A stretch of DNA of 34,225 nucleotides from Lachnospiraceae bacterium. GTDB taxonomy: Bacteria > Bacillota > Clostridia > Lachnospirales > Lachnospiraceae. Within the stretch, counting starts at the first letter, position 1, and each line of letters opens with the position of its first letter. A program made the translations under genes and the position numbers. Below, in pieces: positions 16,211 through 24,478 of the stretch. The stretch is taken from positions 1-34,225 of the forward strand of contig CAAGDV010000022.1 of assembly GCA_900768755.1 (NCBI GenBank). The letters are read 5' to 3'. A model generated the notes under the pieces. That model ran no database searches. It was not told the DNA's origin and saw only the letters and a list, made by a program, of their open reading frames with translations.

Positions 16211-17159
16211 CGTTATTAACCTCATCTGAATTCGAAAGATTGCTTTCTTTTGCAATATAAATCGGGCGGTGCTTTATCTCGTTATATATTCTTGCAATAT
16301 ATTCGCCTACGATTCCGATGGAAATCTCTATAATTCCTCCGAGTAACAGCATGATAATGAGCGTTGATGCGTAGCCCGGGGAATCAATTCCCGATACCAG
16401 AGTCTTTACAAGTACATATAATGCATAGCAGATTGCAATTCCCGAGATGACAAATCCCATGACCGCCACAGTCTTAAGCGGGCGGACGGAAAAAGAGAAA
16501 ATTCCGTCCATGGCGTATCTGGTGAGGCTCTTAAAGCTCCATTTGGTCTGCCCCATAGTACGCTCCACGTTCTCGTACGGAATCCATTCAACGTCAAAAC
16601 CGACCCAGCTGAAAATTCCCTTTGAGAATCGCTGGCGCTCCGGCATGCTTACAATTGTGTCAACCATCCTGCGGGACATTATCCGAAAATCAACTGCGCC
16701 GTACGGCAGCTTTACGTCCGTGAGGCGGTTGTTAATTTTATAAAATGTCTGCGAAAAAAAACTGGTGATTTTCTTTTCGCCCGCACGGGTTGTACGATAA
16801 GCGGCACAGCAGTCATGTCCGGCGTCGACGCTCTCAATCATCCTCGGAATGAGGGCGGGCGGATGCTGCAGATCCGCATCCATTATAATCACATAATCCG
16901 CGGTTGAATTCTCAAGTCCGGCATACATTCCCGCCTCCTTGCCGAAATTCCTGGAAAATGATATATATTTCACATCCGGATTATCAATGGCAAGGCCTTT
17001 GAGGATAACCAGGGTGTCGTCACGGCTTCCGTCATTTATGAAAAGAAAACGAAAATCGCAGTCCGGTATCTCTTTGACAACCTTCTTGGTCTCGGCGTAA
17101 AAGGTGGTCAAAACCTCATGCTCATTGTAGCATGGAACAATTATATCGATAGTTTTCAT
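16194..17159 (-). CDS. GtrB/CsbB-like glycosyltransferase (polyprenyl-phosphate sugar synthase)
   Basis: It probably transfers a sugar from a nucleotide sugar to undecaprenyl phosphate on the inner membrane face. The 321-residue family 2 glycosyltransferase begins IDIIVPCYNEHEVL. It has NDGSRDDT (42-49), the metal-binding DADLQHPP (94-101) and RQRFSKGIFSWVGF (175-188), followed by two C-terminal membrane helices (about 230-252 and 264-288), the GtrB/CsbB/DPM1-like layout. It is first in the operon, with its own promoter, and overlaps the GtrA-YfhO gene, the expected partner. Which sugar is transferred cannot be told. Confidence 0.92.
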   Translation of the reverse strand: MKTIDIIVPCYNEHEVLTTFYAETKKVVKEIPDCDFRFLFINDGSRDDTLVILKGLAIDNPDVKYISFSRNFGKEAGMYAGLENSTADYVIIMDADLQHPPALIPRMIESVDAGHDCCAAYRTTRAGEKKITSFFSQTFYKINNRLTDVKLPYGAVDFRIMSRRMVDTIVSMPERQRFSKGIFSWVGFDVEWIPYENVERTMGQTKWSFKSLTRYAMDGIFSFSVRPLKTVAVMGFVISGIAICYALYVLVKTLVSGIDSPGYASTLIIMLLLGGIIEISIGIVGEYIARIYNEIKHRPIYIAKESNLSNSDEVNNDEKLS

Positions 17160-17192
17160 GGCATACTCCCACTTTTCTACATAGATAAAATA

Positions 17193-17221
17193 ATTTTACT
17201 ATATTTGGCAAATGTAGTCAA
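17193..17221 (-). promoter_or_regulatory. Promoter of the glycosyltransferase/GtrA-YfhO/argH operon
   Basis: Minus strand: TTGACT (17221-17216), a 17-bp spacer and TAAAAT (17198-17193), about 34 bp before the start codon at 17159. No other good promoter was seen before argH. Confidence 0.7.
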
Positions 17222-17482
17222 GCATTGCCATGTGGAGGAGGCTTTATGTTTATTCGAAAGAATGTATGAAAAAATGAAGTTAGTTATAAAGAACAGAAAC
17301 AACATACCGATATATATTTCAGAAAAACAAAATCAGATTTTGCCGCGAAAAGGATTTCGGATTGGTTTACTTCAAGGATGGAGTTCGTTACAGTCACGTC
17401 CCTGTGTATTTCTGCACCCATAATCCCAATACGGTATAACTGAATATTTTTTATGAACCACATTATGAGGAGGTATATTACA
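17222..17482 (+). pseudogene. Non-coding gap with possible decayed gene remnants
   Basis: The gap 17160-17482 has no intact gene. A strong GGAGGAGG (17234-17241) precedes ATG 17246, which is followed by only seven codons before a stop. Downstream, three frames each hold short open stretches. One of them, without a start, ends in YFKDGVRYSHVPVYFCTHNP just before a stop near 17439 and reads like real protein. This could be a frameshifted remnant, but I recognise no family. The end of the gap carries the AGGAGG site of the next gene and a possible TATAAC -10 at 17435-17440. Confidence 0.25.
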
Positions 17483-18124
17483 ATGAGTATGAATGTAGGA
17501 GAAGTAAGCAGTCAGGCAGTTTATTGCCGGCAGGATAGTGGTATTTCAGGAAAGAATGAAGAGGGATTATCAACGAAAGCGAAGAATAATCCTGAGGATT
17601 CAAAAAAGACACGAATTGCAGACGGCATTACAGAAGGAGCCGCAGTATATGAGCATGGAAATACGGTTGGCAAAAAAGCAACCTATTCCATTAATATGAA
17701 AAGTGCCTCAGACCGGGCCGGGATAGTTGAGCAGATGAAGCAGGAGCTTATAAACAGACAGAATCAGCTTTCAAGCATTGTAGCGCAGATGCTTTCCGGA
17801 CAGGCCGGTACATCAAAATTAGCCGACATGTTTGCGCCGGACAAATTAAAAAATATAAGTGCCGCTGATATTGCCCAGGCCAAAGAGGATGTTTCAGAAA
17901 ACGGATACTGGGGAGTAAATCAGACATCACAGAGATTATTTGATTTTGCATGTGCGCTGGCCGATGATGATGTCGATAAGATGAAAGAGATGCAGGCGGC
18001 AATGGAAAAAGGATTCGACCAGGCTACAAAGGCATGGGGAGAGACCCTCCCCGGAATTTGCGGTGAAACAATGGACGCGGCAAACAAATTATTTGAGGAC
18101 TATTATGCCTCACATTCAAAATAA
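17483..18124 (+). CDS. Uncharacterised protein with conserved GYWG...TSQR..DFA C-terminal domain
   Basis: The 213-residue soluble protein has no signal peptide or membrane segment. The first ~70 residues are polar and probably disordered. Residues 75-120 look helical (GIVEQMKQELINRQNQLSS). The last 75 residues form a distinctive block: GYWGVNQTSQRLFDFA (141-156), then GFDQATKAWGETLPGI (177-192) and TMDAANKLFEDYY. I recall similar blocks in uncharacterised proteins of Clostridia and of flagellated Gammaproteobacteria (DUF5610-like), but could not check. ATG 17483 follows AGGAGG (17468-17473); a longer start at 17453 lies before that site and is rejected. It is first of three genes reading the same way. 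Confidence 0.75.
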   Translation: MSMNVGEVSSQAVYCRQDSGISGKNEEGLSTKAKNNPEDSKKTRIADGITEGAAVYEHGNTVGKKATYSINMKSASDRAGIVEQMKQELINRQNQLSSIVAQMLSGQAGTSKLADMFAPDKLKNISAADIAQAKEDVSENGYWGVNQTSQRLFDFACALADDDVDKMKEMQAAMEKGFDQATKAWGETLPGICGETMDAANKLFEDYYASHSK

Positions 18125-18134
18125 GAGGTGCATT

Positions 18135-18959
18135 ATGGCATTAACAATTAATAATAATATGTGCAGTGCCGGCAGCGAGACTGCATTTTTGCGGACCAAC
18201 GGAAGCGGCGCGTCCATAGATGCGAGGAGTCTCAATCTTAATGCGCCGGAAAGCGCTGCAGATGTAAAGAAGAACAGTGCAAGGCAGCTGGCATATAAGC
18301 TTATCAAGGAAGTATGGAGCAACGATGAGAAAGCATCAAAAGGCATAAGGTCGTTGGAAGAAGAGAAAAACAGGAAAGCTGCTGAACTCGCCGACATAAC
18401 CGGCAGAATAAATAAGCTTTCGGAGAGCAAGAAACAGCTGCAGGAGGAGTACGGCGTTTCGGATGATTCGCAGGAGCAACGGGATCTTTTATTGCTCGAA
18501 AAGTATCAGGACAACATAAACGGTGTATCGCATGACAGCTTCTCTGAGGAGGAACTTGAACGGTTAAAAAAGTTACAGGGAGCCGAACTTACCGAATATC
18601 AGAAAAGAGCATTGGAGGCCAACGGCACTCAGGGTGTATGGCAGATTGAGGCCGATAATATCGAAGGCGGACTTTCGGCACTTACGGCTGCAATAACCGA
18701 TTCCGAGATAGAACGTCTAAAATCCCGGGATATGGTCAAGGCAGCAGACGCGGCCGATGAGATTATGCTCGCTGCTTCAAAAGATGCCGTCAATATTATT
18801 GTGCAGGAGAGCATGGAGCATATTGAAGAAGAGACCGAGGACGCAGAAGAGAAGGAAGACAATGTTTCGGAAGCCCAAAAGAGAATCAGGCAGGTTCTTG
18901 CGGATAACAACCTGATTAATGAGGATTTAAAAGGAATTGAAATTGACCTGAATTTTTGA
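18135..18959 (+). CDS. Uncharacterised coiled-coil protein
   Basis: This 274-residue protein is hydrophilic with no signal peptide. It starts MALTINNNMCSAGSETAFLRTNGSGAS, a Ser/Thr/Gly/Asn-rich stretch, followed by charged helices. A coiled coil is likely around residues 75-113 (SLEEEKNRKAAELADITGRI region), and a very acidic stretch lies near 235-255 (EEETEDAEEKEDN). I do not recognise a family. ATG 18135 follows AAGAGGTG; the longer frame from 18063 overlaps the previous gene and lacks a site. It begins 10 bp after the first gene of the cluster, so the two are almost certainly co-transcribed and probably act together. Confidence 0.75.
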   Translation: MALTINNNMCSAGSETAFLRTNGSGASIDARSLNLNAPESAADVKKNSARQLAYKLIKEVWSNDEKASKGIRSLEEEKNRKAAELADITGRINKLSESKKQLQEEYGVSDDSQEQRDLLLLEKYQDNINGVSHDSFSEEELERLKKLQGAELTEYQKRALEANGTQGVWQIEADNIEGGLSALTAAITDSEIERLKSRDMVKAADAADEIMLAASKDAVNIIVQESMEHIEEETEDAEEKEDNVSEAQKRIRQVLADNNLINEDLKGIEIDLNF

Positions 18960-18966
18960 CATCATT

Positions 18967-19015
18967 GCAAAAATATGCGGGAAATGTGATTGAGAGATTA
19001 ATTTTTGCACCCGCA
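18967..19015 (+). other. Interleaved inverted repeats in the 120-bp spacer before the DUF6033 gene
   Basis: GCAAAAAT (18967-18974) can pair with ATTTTTGC (19001-19008), and TGCGGG (18976-18981) can pair with CCCGCA (19010-19015). The two pairings interleave. The connecting loops of one base are too short for a comfortable pseudoknot, so they would be alternatives. This could be a small RNA switch or chance. Confidence 0.25.
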
Positions 19016-19079
19016 CGTCCGATACATACTTAAAGTGCCAGGGAAGGCATTTTACAAAACTTTTCAAGGAGGAATTAGT

Positions 19080-19820
19080 ATGAGTACAATTGAGACAGGC
19101 AGTAATTACGTTAATTCAACAGCTGCTTACAATCAGGAGAGCAAAGTGACGGAGAGAACGCATACTTCTGCAAAGAAGAGCGTCAAGGGTCATGGAACCT
19201 ACGGGGACCCGAAACTCAGCGATGACGCGCTTTCGTATTACAAGACGCTCAAAGAGAAGTTTGGCAACGTGAATTTTGTTCTTGTGGCTTCAGACAAAAA
19301 GGAAGAAGCGGAGGCAATGAAGGCCGGATTTGCGACGCCCGGACAGATGACCGTCCTGATTGACGAAGAGAAAATCGAGAAGATGGCAGCCGACGAAGAG
19401 TACCGCAATAAGATTGAGGGTGTGATTGCCAATGCAACCAACGAGCTTAATTCTTTTGCTGACCAGGTTGCATCCACCGGCGCAAAGGTATCGGCTTACG
19501 GAGTGACAATCGACGATAACGGTACCGCAAAATATTTTGCCGTTCTGGAGGAATCTTCAAAGAAACAGCGCGAGAGAATTGAGGCCAAGGCTGAAGAGAA
19601 GAGAGAGCAGCGAATCGAGGACAACAGAAAAGCCGAGAGGGAGAAGGCAAAAGAACGGCTGGAGAGCGGCCGGACGGATGACGGAAAAGTCACGCTGACT
19701 GCCAATTCCGTCGAAGAACTTTTAGCCAGAATATCCGAACATACGATGAATTATCTTACCGATAACATCATGACCGATGAGGAGAAGCTGGTCGGACAGA
19801 GCTTTGATTTTTCGGTATAG
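19080..19820 (+). CDS. DUF6033-like protein
   Basis: The 246-residue protein has no signal peptide. It opens MSTIETGSNYVNSTAAYNQE and a Lys/Ser-rich linker. A compact domain follows from about residue 42 (YGDPKLSDDALSYYKTLKEK, then NVNFVLVASDKKEEAEAMKAGF and VLIDEEKIEKMAADEEYR). A highly charged helix (about 165-205) and a tail ending MTDEEKLVGQSFDFSV complete it. This matches my memory of DUF6033, a family of unknown function in Lachnospiraceae. ATG 19080 follows AAGGAGG; the longer frame from 19005 begins before it. It lies 120 bp after the coiled-coil gene, reading the same way, and is followed by a terminator. Its charged helix and variable N-terminus echo the other two proteins of the cluster. 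Confidence 0.8.
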   Translation: MSTIETGSNYVNSTAAYNQESKVTERTHTSAKKSVKGHGTYGDPKLSDDALSYYKTLKEKFGNVNFVLVASDKKEEAEAMKAGFATPGQMTVLIDEEKIEKMAADEEYRNKIEGVIANATNELNSFADQVASTGAKVSAYGVTIDDNGTAKYFAVLEESSKKQRERIEAKAEEKREQRIEDNRKAEREKAKERLESGRTDDGKVTLTANSVEELLARISEHTMNYLTDNIMTDEEKLVGQSFDFSV

Positions 19821-19831
19821 AACTATATAAG

Positions 19832-19866
19832 AAAAAGGCGGCAGAGCTTAATTCTGCCGCCTTTTT
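19832..19866. terminator. Bidirectional intrinsic terminator
   Basis: AAAAAGGCGGCAGA (19832-19845) and TCTGCCGCCTTTTT (19853-19866) form a perfect 14-bp stem with a 7-nt loop, with A- and T-runs on the outside. It serves both the DUF6033 gene (plus) and argG (minus). Confidence 0.92.
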
Positions 19867-19868
19867 GA

Positions 19869-21086
19869 TTATTTGTTCTTGTTCTCTGCTTCCTTCATGG
19901 CTCTTACCTTGAGTGAGAGACCGAAGAGGTTGATGAAACCTTCTGCATCATGATGATCATAGAGATCACCGGTCGTAAATGAAGCGATTGACTCATTGTA
20001 AAGTGAGTTAGGAGAGGTTGTGCCGGCTTTAATGATGTTGCCTTTGTAGAGCTTAAACTTAACTTCGCCGGTAACTTTTTCCTGAGTCTTCTCGATGAAT
20101 GCCTGGCAGGCCTCACGAAGAGGAGTGAACCACTTTCCTTCATATACAATCTGTGCAAATTTGTTGCCCATGTCAAGCTTCATTGTTGTGGTGTCGCGGT
20201 CCAGGACGAGTTCCTCAAGCTGCTGATGTGCCTCGTAGAGGATTGTTCCGCCGGGAGTCTCATATACGCCCCTTGATTTCATGCCGACAACGCGGTTCTC
20301 GACGATATCTACGATTCCGATTCCGTGCTTTCCGCCGAGTTCATTAAGCTTTCTGATGATGTCGGAAACCTTCATCTTCTCGCCGTTAACGGATGTCGGA
20401 ATACCTTTTTCAAAAGTCATTGTAACATATTCACCTTCCTCCGGAGCGTCCTCGGGAGTGCAGCCGAGTACCAGAAGATGCTTGAAATTAGGCTCGTTGG
20501 CAGGATCCTCAAGCTCAAGACCCTCATGGCTTATGTGCCAGATGTTACGGTCACGGCTGTAACTTGTATCTGCTTTGAAAGGAAGGTCAATTCCGTGAGC
20601 CTTGCAGTATGCAATCTCCTCCTCACGTGAGTTCATCGTCCACTTGTCATTTCTCCAGGCAGCAATGATTTTGATGTCTGGAGCAAGAGCCTTGATTGTA
20701 AGTTCAAAACGAATCTGGTCATTGCCTTTGCCGGTTGCACCGTGGCAGATAGCGGTAGCGCCTTCCTTGCGGGCAATCTCAACAAGTCTTTTGGCAATGA
20801 CAGGTCTTGCCATTGATGTTCCGAGAAGGTATTTGTTCTCGTATACGGCGTGAGCCTGTACGCAGGGAACGATGTACTCGTCGCAGAATTCGTCCGTCAA
20901 ATCTTCGATATATAATTTGGAAGCTCCGCAGGCAAGGGCTCTCTCGTTAAGCCCGTCCAATTCCTCGCCCTGTCCGCAGTCTGCACATACGCAGATTACT
21001 TCGTAGTCAAAATTCTCCTTAAGCCATGGAATAATAGCAGTGGTATCCAAACCACCTGAATATGCAAGAATTACTTTTTCCTTCAT
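19869..21086 (-). CDS. argG: Argininosuccinate synthase
   Basis: It joins citrulline and aspartate with ATP to form argininosuccinate. The 405-residue length is standard. The N-type ATP pyrophosphatase loop AYSGGLDTT is at 8-16. ICHGATGKGNDQIRFE near residues 113-128 and SYSRDRNIWHISHEGLELEDP-type sequence near 175 (partly quoted) are family hallmarks. The GAGGA ribosome binding site is clear on the minus strand. It is transcribed alone, divergently from argCJBD, and its partner argH lies further along the same strand in another operon. Confidence 0.97.
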   Translation of the reverse strand: MKEKVILAYSGGLDTTAIIPWLKENFDYEVICVCADCGQGEELDGLNERALACGASKLYIEDLTDEFCDEYIVPCVQAHAVYENKYLLGTSMARPVIAKRLVEIARKEGATAICHGATGKGNDQIRFELTIKALAPDIKIIAAWRNDKWTMNSREEEIAYCKAHGIDLPFKADTSYSRDRNIWHISHEGLELEDPANEPNFKHLLVLGCTPEDAPEEGEYVTMTFEKGIPTSVNGEKMKVSDIIRKLNELGGKHGIGIVDIVENRVVGMKSRGVYETPGGTILYEAHQQLEELVLDRDTTTMKLDMGNKFAQIVYEGKWFTPLREACQAFIEKTQEKVTGEVKFKLYKGNIIKAGTTSPNSLYNESIASFTTGDLYDHHDAEGFINLFGLSLKVRAMKEAENKNK

Positions 21087-21121
21087 AATCGCATTTCCTC
21101 CTGAATGATTTTGTTAGGAAC

Positions 21122-21150
21122 AATATACAATATTATATTCGGCTTTGCAA
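21122..21150 (-). promoter_or_regulatory. Promoter of argG
   Basis: Minus strand: TTGCAA (21150-21145), a 17-bp spacer and TATATT (21127-21122). The start codon lies about 35 bp downstream. It is back to back with the argC promoter, 29 bp apart. Confidence 0.6.
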
Positions 21151-21177
21151 TAGGAAAATATATTTTTTTAGAAAAAA

Positions 21178-21214
21178 CTTGCATATTATTCAAATAAAAT
21201 GTATAATTATGAAA
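21178..21214 (+). promoter_or_regulatory. argC promoter overlapped by ARG-box-like sequence
   Basis: TTGCAT (21179-21184), a 17-bp spacer and a perfect TATAAT (21202-21207) make a strong promoter. Two imperfect ARG-box-like elements overlap it: TGCATATTATTCA over the -35 (spacer one base short) and TGTATAATTATGAA over the -10. ArgR/AhrC repressors bind paired AT-rich boxes in this position. The promoter is well supported; ArgR control is inferred. Confidence 0.6.
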
Positions 21215-21286
21215 TTGAAAAAGTCCTTTACACATCGACGGCTTAGTAATAAGATAAAATAAGTAAATACGGGAAAGAGGCACAAC

Positions 21287-22327
21287 ATGATTAAAGTCGG
21301 AATTATAGGAGCAACAGGTTATGCAGGCAACGAGCTTGTGAGAATACTTCTGGGACATAAGGAGGCAGAGATTGTCTGGTATGGCTCGCGAAGCTATATT
21401 GATGAGGATTATGCAAAAGTATATCACAATATGTTTAAGCTTGTCTCAGCAAAATGCATGGATGACAATATGGAAGAACTGGCAAAGGAGGCCGATGTGA
21501 TTTTTACCGCAACGCCTCAGGGATATTGCGCATCAATTCTCAATGAGAATATTTTGTCTCAGACAAAGATTATAGACCTTAGCGCAGATTACAGAATTAA
21601 GGATGTCAGCATATATGAGAAGTGGTACGGAATAGAGCACAAGAGCCCTGAACTTATCAAAGAAGCGGTTTACGGACTTTGCGAGATTAACAGGGAGGCA
21701 ATAAGGACCACCAGGCTGCTTGCCAATCCGGGGTGCTATACGACATGTTCCATTCTCACGGCGTACCCGCTTGTGAAGGAGGGAATCATCGACCCCAACA
21801 CGCTCATAGTTGATGCAAAATCAGGCACCTCCGGGGCAGGAAGAGGAGCCAAGGTCAATAATCTTTTCTGTGAGGTCAACGAGAACATAAAAGCATACGG
21901 AGTTCTAACGCACAGGCACACACCGGAGATTGAGGAGCAGCTCGGATACGCATGCGGAAAGGATGTAAAGATTATTTTTACGCCGCACCTGGTTCCGATG
22001 AACCGCGGAATCCTTGTCACCGAATACGCCAATCTTCAAAAAGATGTTACATATGATGATGTCAGGACGGCATACGAGAAATGTTATAAAGATGAATATT
22101 TTATAAGACTGCTTGATAAGAATGAGTGCCCTGAGACCAGATGGGTTGAGGGAAGCAATTTTGTTGATATCGGATTCAAGATTGATGAGAGAACGGGCCG
22201 CATAGTGATGATGGGCGCGCTCGACAATATCACCAAAGGCGCAGCCGGACAGGCGGTGCAGAACATGAATCTTATGTTTGGAATAGATGAGAGCGAGGGC
22301 CTTAGAATGGCACCGATGTTTCCATAG
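21287..22327 (+). CDS. argC: N-acetyl-gamma-glutamyl-phosphate reductase
   Basis: It reduces N-acetylglutamyl phosphate to the semialdehyde with NADPH, the third step of ornithine synthesis. The 346-residue protein has the Rossmann start VGIIGATGYAGNELVRIL (4-21) and the catalytic cysteine C150 in ANPGCYTT. The later HRHTPEIEEQ and HLVPMNRGILVT segments are also conserved. It is the first gene of argCJBD, about 75 nt downstream of the predicted transcription start, with an AAAGAGG site. Confidence 0.96.
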   Translation: MIKVGIIGATGYAGNELVRILLGHKEAEIVWYGSRSYIDEDYAKVYHNMFKLVSAKCMDDNMEELAKEADVIFTATPQGYCASILNENILSQTKIIDLSADYRIKDVSIYEKWYGIEHKSPELIKEAVYGLCEINREAIRTTRLLANPGCYTTCSILTAYPLVKEGIIDPNTLIVDAKSGTSGAGRGAKVNNLFCEVNENIKAYGVLTHRHTPEIEEQLGYACGKDVKIIFTPHLVPMNRGILVTEYANLQKDVTYDDVRTAYEKCYKDEYFIRLLDKNECPETRWVEGSNFVDIGFKIDERTGRIVMMGALDNITKGAAGQAVQNMNLMFGIDESEGLRMAPMFP

Positions 22328-22339
22328 GAGGTATACGGA

Positions 22340-23566
22340 ATGTACAAGGTAATTGAAGGCGGCGTCTGTGCCGCAACCGGCTTTAAGGCTAACGGCCTGG
22401 ATGCCAATATTAAGAATAACGGAAAAAAAGATATGGCGATGGTGTTCAGTGAGGCACCGTGCGTTACGGCAGGTACTTTTACCACCAATAAGGTAAAAGC
22501 TGCGCCCGTTAAGTGGGATTACAAGGTTGTCAACGAGTCTTTGTATTCGCAGGCAGTTGTTGTCAATACCGGAATTGCCAATGCGGGCACCGGCCCTTTG
22601 GGATACAGCTACTGCGAGAAGATGGCAGAGACTGCCGCCGATGTGCTCGGAATTCCTGCCGAAGCAGTCCTTGTCGCTTCCACGGGCGTTATAGGAAAGC
22701 AGCTTCCGATTGATAAAATCACAGACGGAATTAAAAGGCTCCCCGAAGGACTTGCTCATGATAAAGAGCACGCCCTTATGGCAGCTGAAGCTATTATGAC
22801 CACGGACACCAGAGCCAAAAATGTTGCGGTCAGTTTTACGGTTGACGGCACAACAGTGACGGTCGGAGGAATGTGCAAGGGCGCCGGAATGATTCATCCG
22901 AATATGGCCACAATGCTCTGCTTTATAACGACAGACTGTGCAATCGAAAAAACACTTCTTCAGAAGGCACTGAGTGAAATCGTAGAAGAGACCTTCAACA
23001 TGATTACGGTTGACGGCGATACATCCACGAACGATTCATGCGTGGTGCTTGCAAACGGAATGGCAGGCAATAAGGTGATTGATACCGAGGATGCTGCATA
23101 CAAAGAGTTTTATGAGGCTTTGAATTATGTTCTTCTGGAACTCAGCAAAATGATTGCGGGAGACGGAGAGGGCGCAACGTCGCTTTTTGAGTGCCGCATT
23201 GTGAACGCGCCTACGAAGAAGGACGCCAAAATACTTGCCAGAGCGGTAGTCGGTTCTAACCTTGCCAAAGCGGCGGTTTACGGTCATGACGCCAACTGGG
23301 GAAGAATCCTCTGTGCGATGGGCTATTCGGGGGCTGATTTTAATCCCGATACGGTTGATATAAGCTATATCAGTGAGTTTGGCACGGTAAAACTCTGCGA
23401 AAACAGTCAGGATTTGGATTTTGACGAGGAGACGGCAACACGTATTTTGTCGGCGGAGCATGTGATTGCGCTCTGCGACTGCAAGGACGGAGAGTACTCA
23501 GCCAACGCTTACGGCTGTGATTTGACACACGAATATGTCAGCATTAATGCAGATTACAGATCTTAA
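22340..23566 (+). CDS. argJ: Glutamate N-acetyltransferase / amino-acid acetyltransferase
   Basis: It recycles the acetyl group from N-acetylornithine to glutamate and, in bifunctional forms, also acetylates glutamate from acetyl-CoA. The 408-residue precursor carries the self-cleavage site in KGAGMIHPNMATML, with T191 as the new N-terminal nucleophile. TTNKVKAAPVKWD and STGVIGKQLPID are conserved in ArgJ. No argA or argE is in the window, consistent with the cyclic pathway. It begins 12 bp after argC with AGGAGG. Confidence 0.96.
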   Translation: MYKVIEGGVCAATGFKANGLDANIKNNGKKDMAMVFSEAPCVTAGTFTTNKVKAAPVKWDYKVVNESLYSQAVVVNTGIANAGTGPLGYSYCEKMAETAADVLGIPAEAVLVASTGVIGKQLPIDKITDGIKRLPEGLAHDKEHALMAAEAIMTTDTRAKNVAVSFTVDGTTVTVGGMCKGAGMIHPNMATMLCFITTDCAIEKTLLQKALSEIVEETFNMITVDGDTSTNDSCVVLANGMAGNKVIDTEDAAYKEFYEALNYVLLELSKMIAGDGEGATSLFECRIVNAPTKKDAKILARAVVGSNLAKAAVYGHDANWGRILCAMGYSGADFNPDTVDISYISEFGTVKLCENSQDLDFDEETATRILSAEHVIALCDCKDGEYSANAYGCDLTHEYVSINADYRS

Positions 23567-23578
23567 GGAGACGGAACG

Positions 23579-24478
23579 ATGATTAATTTGGATAATGAAA
23601 TGGCAAAAGCACAGGTGCTCATCGAGGCACTTCCCTATATTCAGAAATTTAACCGCAAAATAATAGTTGTCAAATACGGCGGAAGCGCCATGGTTGACGA
23701 AGAACTCAAGAAAAAAGTAATCGAGGACGTAGTTCTTTTGAAGCTTGTCGGATTTAAGCCGATAATTGTTCACGGCGGCGGCAAGGAAATAAGCCGCTGG
23801 GTTGATAAGGTTGGAATGGAGACTAATTTTGTAAACGGCCTTCGTGTGACGGATGCGGCAACAATGGAAGTTGCGGAGATGGTTCTCAACAAAGTTAACA
23901 AGAGCCTTGTGAACATGATTCAGGAGCTCGGTGTAAAAGCAGTCGGAATAAGCGGCAAGGACGGAGGACTCTTAAAGGTTGATAAGAAGCTTTCGGGCGG
24001 AATGGATATCGGATTTGTCGGTGAGATTAAATCCGTTGATCCGAAAGTCATATACACTCTTTTGGAGAATGATTTTCTACCGGTTATATGCCCTGTCGGA
24101 ATTGATGATGAATATAATACATACAATATCAATGCCGATGATGCGGCGTGCGCAATCGCCAAGGCCGTTAATGCTGAAAAGCTTGCTTTTCTCACCGACA
24201 TTGAAGGCGTATATAAGGACAAGGATGACCCCGACACACTTATCTCCGAACTGTTCATCGACGAGGCGGAGGCGCTTATTTCCGACGGATTTATCGGAGG
24301 CGGAATGCTTCCGAAGCTTAACAACTGTATTGATGCAATAAGGGAGGGCGTGTCAAGAGTCCACATCATGGACGGAAGAATTCCTCACTGCCTTCTTCTT
24401 GAAATCTTTACAAACAAAGGAATAGGAACCGCTATTTTGAACAAAGGAGCAGAGAAATTCTATGACGAAAACAGATGA
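23579..24478 (+). CDS. argB: Acetylglutamate kinase
   Basis: It phosphorylates N-acetylglutamate with ATP. The 299-residue protein has KYGGSAM at 33-39 and the substrate-binding VHGGGKEISRW near 62-72. Residues 8-25 (MAKAQVLIEALPYIQKF) form the N-terminal helix present in arginine-inhibited hexameric enzymes and absent from the short E. coli type, so feedback inhibition by arginine is likely. AAGGAGA precedes ATG 23579. The 3' end overlaps argD by 17 bp. Confidence 0.96.
   Translation: MINLDNEMAKAQVLIEALPYIQKFNRKIIVVKYGGSAMVDEELKKKVIEDVVLLKLVGFKPIIVHGGGKEISRWVDKVGMETNFVNGLRVTDAATMEVAEMVLNKVNKSLVNMIQELGVKAVGISGKDGGLLKVDKKLSGGMDIGFVGEIKSVDPKVIYTLLENDFLPVICPVGIDDEYNTYNINADDAACAIAKAVNAEKLAFLTDIEGVYKDKDDPDTLISELFIDEAEALISDGFIGGGMLPKLNNCIDAIREGVSRVHIMDGRIPHCLLLEIFTNKGIGTAILNKGAEKFYDENR

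Noticed and set aside
18967..19015. True H-type pseudoknot
   Set aside because: Single-base connecting loops cannot easily span the stems; kept only as a low-confidence pair of alternative stems.
21905..22897. 330-residue minus-strand ORF
   Set aside because: It is long but wholly antisense to argC and argJ and has no recognisable motif.
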